64,000 nt of DNA, taken from positions 2,542,001 through 2,606,000 of the forward strand of contig CAWAGG010000006.1 of the NCBI GenBank assembly GCA_963781595.1, in the 5' to 3' direction. The notes under the pieces were generated by a model. That model made no database searches, was not told where the DNA came from, and saw only the letters and a program-made list of their open reading frames with translations. Positions within the stretch are counted from its first letter, which is position 1, and every line of letters starts with the position of its first letter. The stretch comes from JBEDUK01 sp963781595 (GTDB taxonomy: Bacteria > Actinomycetota > UBA4738). Made by a program: the position numbers and the translations under genes. Below are positions 16,374 to 24,642 of the stretch, piece by piece.

Positions 16374-17124
16374 TCAGGAGCATGTCGGTGTGGCCTTGTA
16401 AATCGTGACTCGATCGGCGAGGCTCGATTGGTTACCCGTCCAGTTCGACGCCGTGTTCACGTTGCACGAGTTCCCTGGCCAAGAGTTCCACGCTGAACTG
16501 CCATTGCGATACTTCAGAGACTGGTGGTCGTCGGCCATCCCGGTCTTCGTACCACCCCGCCTGAACGTCTCGGTTTCAGGGATGCCCTGGCTGAAAGAAG
16601 CCCCACTGAATTCGACACCCAACTGCGTGAAGGTGTTGTCTCCCGGGCACTTCACATAGGTGCGAAAACCCGTTTCCAGAACTATCGTAGGTAAGCCTCC
16701 ACTCGTAGTACTGGTTGAATGGAAATGGTCCGCATCCCGTCGGGAAGAACCCGCCCTGCGTGGATGGGACGCTGTTGAAGAGCCGCTCTGCGAACCACCG
16801 AAGGCTATGATCGGCGTCAAGCTCCCACCCCACCCCGACAAAGTCGGACAGCACTGACGCAGTGTGCGTGAGGTGAGCGGCGGACCCAGCAACGTTCGGC
16901 CGCCCGGTGCAGGTGTCATTCACATCTCGAAAGGAAAGCTTGTTCAGCGTCCACTGCCCCTGAGCTGTGAGCACAAAGCCGCCGGCGTCATGCCCGCCGT
17001 AGAAGATCGCCTCCTCGACGGTGCAGCTCGCATCCTCTACCGCGCCCGCTGGTTGACCTATGCCGACGACTGTCGCAACCACGACGAGGAGCATTGCACT
17101 GCGCAGCAACCGCTGCCCAATCAC
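16374..17124 (-). CDS. Secreted protein of unknown function, interrupted by a +1 frameshift
   Basis: Two minus-strand frames join into one coherent secreted protein of about 249 residues. The first part (start 17124) has a Sec signal peptide, MIGQRLLRSAMLLVVVATVV followed by GIGQPAGA, then a mature region with scattered cysteines. At the run AAAA (16665-16668; TTTT on the coding strand) the frame must shift by one base. Reading then continues FRTYVKCPGDNTFTQL to a stop at 16374 after TIYKATPTCS. Removing one base gives exactly 250 codons including the stop. No family is recognised. The break may be a real pseudogenising mutation or a homopolymer sequencing error. Composition is lower in GC than its surroundings, as for the lipoprotein. 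Confidence 0.6.
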
Positions 17125-17325
17125 ACCGAAACCATACGCCCGATTCCGTTACGGCGTCAACGGGCTGGCGGGCGAGCGACACCGAATCATTGTCATGGCG
17201 CGCTAGACGTCTTGGAATCACGAACCTCCCACGCCGAGACGCGTGCGCCGCAGGTGGCTACGGGAGCCAGGATGACCGACCGAGCTGTTTGCAATGGGAC
17301 GAAGGTCTGAACGGAGGATTGCTTA
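17125..17325. other. Intergenic spacer between the insert and dop, no gene recognised
   Basis: About 200 bases upstream of the secreted-protein gene. It should contain that gene's promoter, but no convincing -10/-35 pair stands out. A T-arm-like stretch at 17214-17226 does not extend into a tRNA. Confidence 0.5.
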
Positions 17326-17344
17326 ACCCGCGGTGCCCGCGGGT
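17326..17344 (-). terminator. Hairpin terminator downstream of dop
   Basis: ACCCGCGG (17326-17333) and CCGCGGGT (17337-17344) form a perfect 8-bp stem with a 3-base loop, 25 bases beyond the dop stop codon. On the minus strand it is followed by TTAAGC rather than a long T-run. It would separate the mpa-dop transcript from the inserted genes. Confidence 0.6.
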
Positions 17345-17368
17345 CATTGAAATGCGTCGGCGTCGCTC

Positions 17369-18853
17369 CTAGCTCTGGATGGCGTCGATCAGGGCGGCGG
17401 CATCCTCGGCCGCCTCGAGGAGCCCCTCGACGTGCGCCTTCGACCCTCGGAGCGGCTCGCGCATCGGGACGCGCTGGAGCGTCTCCTTGCCCGTGTCGAA
17501 GATGATCGAATCCCAGGACGCCGCCGCGATCTGGCCCGGGAAGCGCCGGATGCATTCGCCGCGGAAGAACGCCCGCGTGTCCTCGGGCGGCGCGGAGATC
17601 GCCGCGAACACCTCGTCGTCGGTGGTAAGGCGCTGGATCTTCCCCGTCGCCGCCAATCGGTTGTAGAGGCCGTGCGAGGAACGCACATCGTGGTACTGCA
17701 GGTCGATCATCGCGAGCTTCGGATCGCGCCAGTCGAGCCCGCTCCGCTCCCGATACGCGGCGATCGCGCGGTACTTCGCCACCCAATCGAGCTCGCGGTG
17801 CATCGACAGCGGCTCGTCGTCCAAGCCCGCCAAGATCCGTTCCCACCAGTCCAGGACCTCGGCGTTCGCCGCGGACGGGTCGCGCTCCTTCGCGTAGGTC
17901 TTCGCCAGGTCCAGGTATTCCCACTGGAGCTCGAGCGGTCGCACCCGCCCGCCGTCCCGGAGCCGGACCGTCTGTTTGATCGACGGATCCCACGACACCT
18001 CGTGCAACGCTGCTACGGGGTTGTCGAGCGACAGGTCCGGGAGCACCTCGTCTTCGATCATCTTCAGGATCAGACCGGTGGACCCGAGCTTCAGGAGCGT
18101 GGCGACCTCGCACAGGTTCGCGTCGCCGATGATGCAGTGGAGGCGCCGGTACTTCTCGGGGTCCGCGTGCGGCTCGTCCCGCGTGTTGATGATCGGGCGC
18201 TTGAGGGTCGTCTCGAGCCCCACCTCGGCCTCGAAGAAGTCGGCACGCTGCGAGAGCTGGTAGACGACGCCGCGGCCCTGGGCGCGCGATCCCTCGATCC
18301 CGAGCTTGCCCGCACCAGTGAAGATCTGCCGGGTGACGAAGAACGGCGTCAGATCGCGGACGATCCGGGAGAACGCGACCTTCCTGTCGACCAGGTAGTT
18401 CTCGTGGGTCCCGTAGGAGTTCCCCTTGCCGTCCGAGTTGTTCTTGTAGATGGCGATCCGGCCGCCATCCGGCATCATCCGCTGCATCGCTTCGACCGAT
18501 GCCTCGAGGATCCGCTCGCCCGCCTTGTCGTGGATCACGAGGTCCCGCGGGGTCGCGCACTCAGGCGTCGAGTACTCGGGGTGCGCGTGGTCGACGTAGT
18601 ACCGAGCGCCGTTCGGCAGGATCACGTTCGCCATGCCGAGGTCCTCCTCGACGGGCTGGCGCTCCTGCACCGGCTCGTACCCGCGCGCGTCGCGCAGCGG
18701 GGATTCCTGCTCGTAGTCCCACCGGATCCGGCGCAACGACCCCGCGTACGCGTTGATCAGGAACGACGACGACAGCACCGGATTGAACTCCGCGGTACCG
18801 GGGGCCGAGATGCCGTACTCGGTCTCGATCCCCATGACCTTCGGGATCGCCAT
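17369..18853 (-). CDS. dop: Deamidase/depupylase Dop
   Basis: Dop converts the C-terminal Gln of Pup to Glu and also removes Pup from tagged proteins. The 494-residue protein is a PafA paralogue starting MAIPKVMGIETEYGISAPG; GIETEYG (residues 8-14) marks the glutamine-synthetase-like site. Conserved blocks include ANVILPNGARYYVDHAHPEY, NNSDGKGNSYGTHENYL, INTRDEPHADPEKYRRLH and IGDANLCEVATLLKLG. The Dop-specific loop between the first strand and the Asn-Gly-Ala-Arg block is present. The ATG at 18851-18853 matches the family start and lies ten bases after the mpa stop, so mpa and dop are one unit. Unlike the usual dop-pup-prcBA arrangement, about 2 kb separates dop from pup. Confidence 0.97.
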   Translation of the reverse strand: MAIPKVMGIETEYGISAPGTAEFNPVLSSSFLINAYAGSLRRIRWDYEQESPLRDARGYEPVQERQPVEEDLGMANVILPNGARYYVDHAHPEYSTPECATPRDLVIHDKAGERILEASVEAMQRMMPDGGRIAIYKNNSDGKGNSYGTHENYLVDRKVAFSRIVRDLTPFFVTRQIFTGAGKLGIEGSRAQGRGVVYQLSQRADFFEAEVGLETTLKRPIINTRDEPHADPEKYRRLHCIIGDANLCEVATLLKLGSTGLILKMIEDEVLPDLSLDNPVAALHEVSWDPSIKQTVRLRDGGRVRPLELQWEYLDLAKTYAKERDPSAANAEVLDWWERILAGLDDEPLSMHRELDWVAKYRAIAAYRERSGLDWRDPKLAMIDLQYHDVRSSHGLYNRLAATGKIQRLTTDDEVFAAISAPPEDTRAFFRGECIRRFPGQIAAASWDSIIFDTGKETLQRVPMREPLRGSKAHVEGLLEAAEDAAALIDAIQS

Positions 18854-18863
18854 GGCGGGAAGC

Positions 18864-20627
18864 CTACAGGTACTGTCCGGCGGAAACGCGCTCGACCTGG
18901 CGTCCGGCGCCTCGTTCATCGCCGATCAACGTCCGGACGTACACGATCCGCTCGCCCTTCTTCCCCGAGATGCGTGCCCAGTCGTCGGGGTTCGTCGTGT
19001 TCGGCAGGTCCTCGTTCTCCTTGAACTCGTCGCGGATCGCCGAGGTCAAGTCGTCGGCCTTCAGGCCCTTCTCGCCGGTCTGGAGGAACCGCTTGATCGC
19101 GGTCTTCTTCGCGCGAGCCACGATGTTCTCGATCATCGCGCCGGAGTTGAAATCCTTGAAGTACAGGATCTCCTTGTCACCGCTCGCGTACGTGACCTCC
19201 AGGAAGCGGTTCTCCTCGGAGTCGGCGTACATCTGCTCGGTCGTGACCGCGATCATGCGCGCCACCGCCTTCGGGGCGTCTCCGCCGGCCGCCCGCAGCT
19301 CCTCGGGGTGGATCGGGACCTCGGTGGTCAGGTACTTCGACAGGATGTCGTTCGCGCCGTCCGCGTCTGGCCGCTCGATCTTGATCTTCACGTCCAGCCG
19401 GCCGGGGCGCAGGATCGCCGGGTCGATCATGTCCTCGCGGTTCGACGCCCCGATCACGATCACGTTCTTCAGCGTCTCGACGCCGTCGATCTCGGACAGC
19501 AGTTGCGGCACGATCGTGTTCTCGACGTCGCTCGAGATGCCACTCCCCCGCGTCCGGAACAGCGAGTCCATCTCATCGAAGAAGACGATCACGGGGAAGC
19601 CCTCCGCGCTGCGCTCCTTCGCGCGCTGGAAGATCACCCGGATCTGGCGTTCGGTCTCGCCGACGTACTTGTTGAGCAGCTCAGGACCCTTGATGTTCAG
19701 GAAGTAGGAGTGGGCGGCCGCGACGCCGGTCTTCTCGGCGACCTGCTTGGCGAGCGAGTTCGCGACGGCCTTCGCGATCAGCGTCTTGCCGCACCCGGGA
19801 GGCCCGTAGAGCAGGATGCCCTTCGGGGGCTTGAGCTGGTGCTCGTGGAACAGCTCCGCGTACAGGAACGGCAGCTCGACGGCGTCGCGGATGTCTTCGA
19901 TCTGCCCGCCGAGACCCCCGATGTCCTCGTACGTGACGCTGGGGATCTCCTCGAGGATCGCCTCCTCGATCTCCTCCTTCGGCAGCTTCTCGAGCGCGTA
20001 GCCGCTGCGCGGGTCGAACAGAACCGGGTCACCGGCACGGACCTGGCCCAGCACGCTGGCCCCCAGGATCGCGACCATCTCCTCGTCGCCGCGGCCCAGC
20101 ACCACGGCTCGGTCCTCTCCGATCAGCTCCTTCACGGACACGACCTCGCCCGTGACGTCCTCGTCGAGGATCTCGACGACGTTCAGCGCCTCGTTCAGGA
20201 TGACCTCGACGCCCCTGCGGAGGCTCCCCCGGTCGAGCGCCGGGTCGACGTTGACCCGCATCTTCCGCCCTGAGGTGAACACGTCGACGGCGTCCTCCGC
20301 CACGTTCCGCAGGAACACGCCGAAGGTCGCCGGCGGACGGGTGAGCTTCTCGACCTCTTCCTTCAGCTCGGACAGCCGGTCTCGCTCGGTCCGCAGCACG
20401 TTCGCGAGCTTCTCGTTCTGCGCCATGGCCCGCGAGACCTCGGTGCGCGCCTGGAGCAACTGTTCCTCGAGGATCTTCACCTGGCGCGGAGAGTTCGTCA
20501 GCCGGCGGCGCAGGAGCGTCGTCTCGTCCTCCAGGAACTTCACCTGGGTCTGGAGCTCGTGGACGAGCTTCTCGTACTGCTCGACCTGCTCCCGAGGATC
20601 CGGTTCGCTCCGATCCCTGCCGGTCAT
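18864..20627 (-). CDS. mpa: Proteasome-associated AAA ATPase Mpa/ARC
   Basis: Mpa forms a hexameric ring that binds Pup through its N-terminal coiled coils, unfolds the substrate with ATP and feeds it into PrcAB. The 587 residues show the coiled coil at about 12-95, tandem OB domains at about 100-235, and an AAA module with Walker A GPPGCGKT (275-282), Walker B VIVFFDEMDSLF and an arginine-finger region with DPAILRPGRLD. The protein ends GQYL, the C-terminal motif that docks into the alpha-ring pockets. Length is typical (about 590-610). It is the first gene of the mpa-dop unit, with a promoter about 90 bases upstream. Confidence 0.97.
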   Translation of the reverse strand: MTGRDRSEPDPREQVEQYEKLVHELQTQVKFLEDETTLLRRRLTNSPRQVKILEEQLLQARTEVSRAMAQNEKLANVLRTERDRLSELKEEVEKLTRPPATFGVFLRNVAEDAVDVFTSGRKMRVNVDPALDRGSLRRGVEVILNEALNVVEILDEDVTGEVVSVKELIGEDRAVVLGRGDEEMVAILGASVLGQVRAGDPVLFDPRSGYALEKLPKEEIEEAILEEIPSVTYEDIGGLGGQIEDIRDAVELPFLYAELFHEHQLKPPKGILLYGPPGCGKTLIAKAVANSLAKQVAEKTGVAAAHSYFLNIKGPELLNKYVGETERQIRVIFQRAKERSAEGFPVIVFFDEMDSLFRTRGSGISSDVENTIVPQLLSEIDGVETLKNVIVIGASNREDMIDPAILRPGRLDVKIKIERPDADGANDILSKYLTTEVPIHPEELRAAGGDAPKAVARMIAVTTEQMYADSEENRFLEVTYASGDKEILYFKDFNSGAMIENIVARAKKTAIKRFLQTGEKGLKADDLTSAIRDEFKENEDLPNTTNPDDWARISGKKGERIVYVRTLIGDERGAGRQVERVSAGQYL

Positions 20628-20714
20628 CTCGTCCTTCGACCCCTCCCTGTGCCCGCGGCACCCGCTGCCGGGGTCCGCCGTGGCTCGGTGATGCCCGCGA
20701 ACGCCCTGCGGTCC

Positions 20715-20720
20715 ACTATA
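20715..20720 (-). promoter_or_regulatory. Predicted -10 element of mpa-dop
   Basis: TATAGT on the minus strand lies in the 193-base gap between trmI and mpa, implying a leader of about 80 bases. No strong -35 is visible. The rest of the gap shows no gene. Confidence 0.45.
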
Positions 20721-20820
20721 GCCCGCGGTCTGACGTTCGCTCCGGAACGGATCGTCCGACCTCCTCCCAGGGCTGTCGGCACGTTCGGAGGGCGACTTCA
20801 GTCACGGCGGAGCGCGCTGG

Positions 20821-21645
20821 TCACTCCCGCGGACCGCGCCGAGCCGTGGTGATGAACCCCGTGTGGGCGACCATCCGGTGATCCGGGCGAACGCTCCGAT
20901 CGGTCACGTGCCAGTGCCGGACCAGCACCTCCAAGGTCTCGACCCGCGCGTATCCGGCTCGCTCGACCGCCAACACGACCTCTCTCGTCTGGTTCGTCGT
21001 AGGGAGATACGAACACAGGATGCCCCCGGGACGGAGCGCCCGCGTGATCTCGGGCAGCACCGCCCACGGCTCCGGCAGGTCGAGGACGACGCGGTCGAAC
21101 GTTTCGCCGGTGGCACCGGCCCGGCGCACGTCGCCGCACCGCAGGTCGACCCACTCCGGGAGCGCTCCGAAGAAGACCTCCAGGTTCGACCGCGCGGTGG
21201 CGTGGAAGTCGTCGCGAGCCTCGTAGGACACGAGCGCACCGTCCGGCCCGATCGCCCGCGCAAGCGCCATCGTCAGCGAGCCCGAGCCGGTGCCGGCCTC
21301 GAGCACCCGCGTTCCCGGCGCGATGTCCGTATGCATCAGGATCGCGCCGAGGTCCTTCGGGTACACGACCTGCGCGCCGCGCGGCATCTTCAGCACGAAG
21401 TCGGCCAGCGTTGGCCGGAACGCGATCAACCGCGCTCCGGACGTCGAACGAACCTCGACGCCCTCCGGCGATCCGATCAGCGCCTCGTGCGGGACGGATC
21501 CGCCGTGGAAGTGGAAGGTCGCACTCTCATCGAGCCGGATCAGGTACCGCCGGTCGCGCGCATCGATCAGCATCACGCGCTCACCCGGCTCGAAGGTCCC
21601 CCGCATCGAACGCGCTCGCCTGTTCCCCGGGGCGCTCGGACTCAT
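20821..21645 (-). CDS. trmI: tRNA (adenine-58-N1)-methyltransferase TrmI
   Basis: TrmI makes m1A58 in the T-loop of tRNAs using S-adenosylmethionine. The 274-residue protein has a small N-terminal beta domain (FEPGERVMLIDARDRRYLIR) and a Rossmann methyltransferase domain with the SAM loop VLEAGTGSGSLTMALARAIG around residues 113-132. The family's DLPEPW motif lies near residue 190. It is the homologue of mycobacterial Rv2118c, which also lies next to mpa. Its ATG overlaps the stop of the fused thiolase gene by four bases (ATGA). This direct coupling is interesting because m1A58 promotes 2-thiolation of T54 in Thermus. Confidence 0.94.
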   Translation of the reverse strand: MSPSAPGNRRARSMRGTFEPGERVMLIDARDRRYLIRLDESATFHFHGGSVPHEALIGSPEGVEVRSTSGARLIAFRPTLADFVLKMPRGAQVVYPKDLGAILMHTDIAPGTRVLEAGTGSGSLTMALARAIGPDGALVSYEARDDFHATARSNLEVFFGALPEWVDLRCGDVRRAGATGETFDRVVLDLPEPWAVLPEITRALRPGGILCSYLPTTNQTREVVLAVERAGYARVETLEVLVRHWHVTDRSVRPDHRMVAHTGFITTARRGPRE

Positions 21646-22856
21646 CGCCCGTAGATCTCGGAGGGCAGGACCTCGTCGGAAACCTCGCTCGAGACCTGGC
21701 GATCGGCCGTCGGCGCCTCGATCGGGACCACGTCGAGCCGGCGGCCCGTGACCTGTGCGACCGCCCGGCAGAACGCGCAGAATCGCCCCGTCGTCGGCTG
21801 GCCGCAGCGCTCACACTCGGTCAGCTCGGGATCGTCCTCGCCGCGGAACAGGTGCGCGGCGCGCTCGACGAACCCGAGGTAGAACGATGCCTTCGTGCCG
21901 GGCGAGCCAGCCTCGAGGTGATTCATCGCGTCCTTGTACTTGAGCTGCGTGTTCCCGGCCACGAGCGGGCATTCCTCCACGACGTAGTCGATCCCGCGGA
22001 GGAACGCGTACGCGGCCGTCTCGCGCTCGGACAGCCGGTACAGCGGCTTCACCTTCTTCACCATGCCGTCGCGGCCCGGCAGGACGGGGAACTGCCTGGC
22101 GATGAACGGGGTCTGCCAGCGCAGGGTGTTGCCGAGCAACGTCGCGGCTTCGTCGTCCAGGTTGTGGCCCGTCGCCACGACGTCGAACCCGCGATCGAGC
22201 GCGACCCGGTTGAACAGGTACCGCTTGGACAACCCGCAGACCGAGCAGGACGAGCGCGAGCCCTTCCGTTTGGCCATCGGGATGTCGAACCCGTACTCGC
22301 GGGTGAGGTCGACGTGCACCAGCTCCGCGCCCCGGCTCTCTGCGAACGTGCTGCAGACCACCGCCGACCGGTCCGAATAGCCGTCGATGCCGAGGCCCAG
22401 GTAGAATCCGGTCGTCCGGCACCCCATGTCGAGGAGCAGGTCCCACAGGGCCAGCGAGTCCTTCCCGCCGCTGACGGCGACGAGGATGCGATCGTCCGGT
22501 TCGAACATCCGGTGGTCGTGGATGGCGCGTTCGACCTGGCCACGGACGTAGTGCTCGAAGCAGTCCTGGCAGAACGCGGCGTTGTGTCGCCGGAGCTCGA
22601 TCACCGCGGTCCCGCGGCATCGTTTGCACCGCATCGGCGAGCCCTTCCCCCGTCCCGCGCCGGCGCCCCCCGAGATCACGGGCCGGACCTCGACCTCGTC
22701 CATCGTGTCGAGCCATTCGTCTCGCGTGAGCAGCGTCCGATCACGGATGACGAGGACGGTGTCCGGATCGACCCCGAGCTCGCCCAGGACGTCCTTCACC
22801 TGGCGACGCCCCTCGACCACCAGTTCGCGCTCCGGGTTCCGCAGGCGCACCTTCAT
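21642..22856 (-). CDS. TtuB-like ubiquitin-fold domain fused to a TtuA-type tRNA 2-thiolation enzyme
   Basis: The 404-residue protein joins two parts. Residues 1-64 are a ThiS/MoaD/TtuB-like beta-grasp domain (MKVRLRNPERELVVEGRRQV) ending in ISGG. After a short linker, residues 75-404 are a TtuA/Ncs6-type enzyme. It has an N-terminal zinc finger (CKRC at 77-80, CQDC at 96-99), the PP-loop SGGKDS (129-134), the iron-sulfur cysteines in SSCSVCGLSKR and VEECPL, and a C-terminal zinc finger (CERC, CAFC). In Thermus, TtuA thiolates T54 of tRNA with sulfur carried on the C-terminal Gly-Gly of free TtuB. Here the Gly-Gly is internal. An internal ATG at codon 75, with GGGGAAGG eight bases upstream, could also give free TtuA. 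It is coupled to trmI. Confidence 0.88.
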   Translation of the reverse strand: MKVRLRNPERELVVEGRRQVKDVLGELGVDPDTVLVIRDRTLLTRDEWLDTMDEVEVRPVISGGAGAGRGKGSPMRCKRCRGTAVIELRRHNAAFCQDCFEHYVRGQVERAIHDHRMFEPDDRILVAVSGGKDSLALWDLLLDMGCRTTGFYLGLGIDGYSDRSAVVCSTFAESRGAELVHVDLTREYGFDIPMAKRKGSRSSCSVCGLSKRYLFNRVALDRGFDVVATGHNLDDEAATLLGNTLRWQTPFIARQFPVLPGRDGMVKKVKPLYRLSERETAAYAFLRGIDYVVEECPLVAGNTQLKYKDAMNHLEAGSPGTKASFYLGFVERAAHLFRGEDDPELTECERCGQPTTGRFCAFCRAVAQVTGRRLDVVPIEAPTADRQVSSEVSDEVLPSEIYGR

Positions 22857-22962
22857 CGCGTGACAAGGCTACTCGACGGGAATGCGGCGACCGGTCGCCG
22901 CGTTGCCAACCGTCGGACACCAGTGAGATCCTGACGAGAGATCCTGGACTCCCTTCCCCACA

Positions 22963-22990
22963 CGAAGGCCCCTCACTGAGGGGGCCTTCG
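22963..22990 (-). terminator. Terminator hairpin after the nusA-infB operon (downstream of the RDD gene)
   Basis: CGAAGGCC (22963-22970) pairs with GGCCTTCG (22983-22990), with further C/G pairs and a small loop around CACTG. It lies two bases beyond the RDD stop codon. No T-tract follows, as is common in GC-rich actinobacteria. Confidence 0.65.
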
Positions 22991-22991
22991 C

Positions 22992-23732
22992 TCATCTCGG
23001 CTCCGGCGCGCTCGGGCCCAGCGGGCCGACCCGCACCCCATCGAGGGTCACAACCACCGTCGACGCGGCACGGTCCCCCAGGCTCTGTCGCATCGGGTCG
23101 AACAGGATCGGCAGGTAGGAGAGGAGGCCGAGCCCCGGGACGATGTTCATCACGACGGGGACGAGCCAGCGGACGAACGCCCGGCCGAGCCCCGGGTTCC
23201 CGCCGTCCGGGAGCGCGGCGACGCGGATCCGCAGCGCCATCTTCCCCACCGTCTGACCCCTGGTCGCCGTCAGCGGCACCGTGTACACGAGGGAGACGAG
23301 GACCAGCCACCATACGCCGCTCAACAGCTTCGCCGACTGTCCCACCGACAGCGAACTCGGGTACCGGTCGGTCGCGGCGAGGATCCCGAGCACGACGACC
23401 GAGAGGACGAACACGTCCAGGAGGCCGGCCCACAGGCGGCGGATCGGGGTCGCGAGGACCGCGCTGGTCTCGCCGGGCTCCAGCGCCTCGCTCGGTGGCT
23501 TCTCCGGCTCGGCTTCGGGCAGCGGCGTCCCGTGCGTCAGCCGGATCGCGTCCGGTTCCAGCTGCTCGAACTCCGTCCACGCCTGCGCCCAGCCCTGGTC
23601 CGTCCTGGGGAACATCCGCAGCGGGGATCCCCCCGTCCCGCGCACCCAGATGCCGAAGAAGTTCACGCCGTACCCGAGCAGGTAGCGGCTGCCGGCGTAG
23701 GCGTAGTCCAGCGCCCGGTAGCGGTCCATCAT
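22992..23732 (-). CDS. RDD family membrane protein
   Basis: The 246-residue protein has an N-terminal soluble region of about 90 residues. An RDD domain follows with three or four membrane helices: RRLWAGLLDVFVLSVVVLGI, LLSGVWWLVLVSLVYTVPLT, and a C-terminal hydrophobic region around VVMNIVPGLGLLSYLPILF. The conserved TRGQTVGKMALRIRV loop fits the family. RDD proteins are poorly characterised; some are proposed ion transporters. The ATG at 23730-23732 has GGGGAG six bases upstream and is preferred to the adjacent GTG. It is the last gene of the rimP-nusA operon, 31 bases after truB, and is followed by a hairpin terminator. Confidence 0.85.
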   Translation of the reverse strand: MMDRYRALDYAYAGSRYLLGYGVNFFGIWVRGTGGSPLRMFPRTDQGWAQAWTEFEQLEPDAIRLTHGTPLPEAEPEKPPSEALEPGETSAVLATPIRRLWAGLLDVFVLSVVVLGILAATDRYPSSLSVGQSAKLLSGVWWLVLVSLVYTVPLTATRGQTVGKMALRIRVAALPDGGNPGLGRAFVRWLVPVVMNIVPGLGLLSYLPILFDPMRQSLGDRAASTVVVTLDGVRVGPLGPSAPEPR

Positions 23733-23763
23733 CACGGGCTCCCCGACCTCGCGGCCCGGCCAC

Positions 23764-24642
23764 TCACGCCACGATCACCTCCGGGACGGCCTTCGCCCCT
23801 TCGTCGCGGTAGATCCCGATGAAGCGCCCCTCCGGATCGTGGACACGATAGGCGCCGGCAAGCCCGGCGGGCCCGAGGATGCTCCCATGGCGAGCTGCCC
23901 GAGCCTCGTGCTCGTCGAGGTCCAGCACAGGGAGGTGGGAGACGGCCAGCTCGAGCGGCAGCGGCACCCCGGGATCGTCGGGAACGCGCGCGTCCTCGAC
24001 CGCGAAGGGTCCGATCGCCGTACGGCGGAGGGACGTGAGGTGTGCGCCGCAGCCCAGCCGGCTCCCGGCGTCGGCCACGAGGGAGCGGACGTAGGTACCG
24101 CTGGAGCAGCGCACCTCGAACCCGAAGCGGGGCGACGGGAAGGACGTCAGATCGAACCCGTCGACCCGTACGCTCCGCGGGGCGGCTCGGAGCGGCTCGC
24201 CGCGGCGGGCGGCGCGATACAGGCGCTCTCCACCGACCTTCACCGCCGAGTACGCCGGAGGGATCTGCTCGATCGGGCCGGCAAGCTCCTCCATCGCGGC
24301 GGAGAGCGCCCCGGCCGTCACCGCACCCGGATCGGCCGATCGGACCACCCGGCCTTCCGCGTCCAGCGTGTCGGTTTCGACCCCCAGGAGCCCCTCGCCC
24401 ACGTAGGACTTCGGGAGGTCGCCCAGGAACCGCAGGAGCCGCGTCCCCCGCCCCACGCCGATCACGAGCAGGCCGGTCGCCATGGGGTCGAGAGTGCCAG
24501 CGTGTCCGACCTTCCGCGTGCCGAGCGCGCGCCGGACCCGGGCGACCGCGTCGTGGGAGGTGATGCCGGGGGGCTTGTCGATCAGGAGCAGCCCGTCCTG
24601 GCCGCCGCCCTGGCTCGAGGCCCCGGGGCGGCCCACGCTCAT
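23764..24642 (-). CDS. truB: tRNA pseudouridine-55 synthase TruB
   Basis: TruB converts U55 of tRNA to pseudouridine. The 292-residue protein shows DGLLLIDKPPGITSHDAVAR, then RRALGTRKVGHAGTLDPMAT with the catalytic Asp in GTLDP, and the YSAVKVGGERLYRAARRGE region. RCSSGTYVRSLVADAG follows, and a C-terminal PUA-like part. The ATG at 24640-24642 matches the family start and overlaps the nrnA stop by four bases (ATGA). Operon context with rbfA, infB and nrnA is the standard bacterial arrangement. Confidence 0.96.
   Translation of the reverse strand: MSVGRPGASSQGGGQDGLLLIDKPPGITSHDAVARVRRALGTRKVGHAGTLDPMATGLLVIGVGRGTRLLRFLGDLPKSYVGEGLLGVETDTLDAEGRVVRSADPGAVTAGALSAAMEELAGPIEQIPPAYSAVKVGGERLYRAARRGEPLRAAPRSVRVDGFDLTSFPSPRFGFEVRCSSGTYVRSLVADAGSRLGCGAHLTSLRRTAIGPFAVEDARVPDDPGVPLPLELAVSHLPVLDLDEHEARAARHGSILGPAGLAGAYRVHDPEGRFIGIYRDEGAKAVPEVIVA

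Noticed and set aside
17214..17226. T-arm-like sequence GGTTCGTGATTCC (minus strand) near the insert border, possible tRNA remnant or attachment site
   Set aside because: The T-stem does not pair fully and no acceptor, anticodon or D arm can be built around it.
22963..22990. Hairpin considered as a regulatory leader of the fused thiolase gene
   Set aside because: It lies directly after the RDD stop codon, more than 100 bases upstream of the thiolase start, which fits termination of the upstream operon better.
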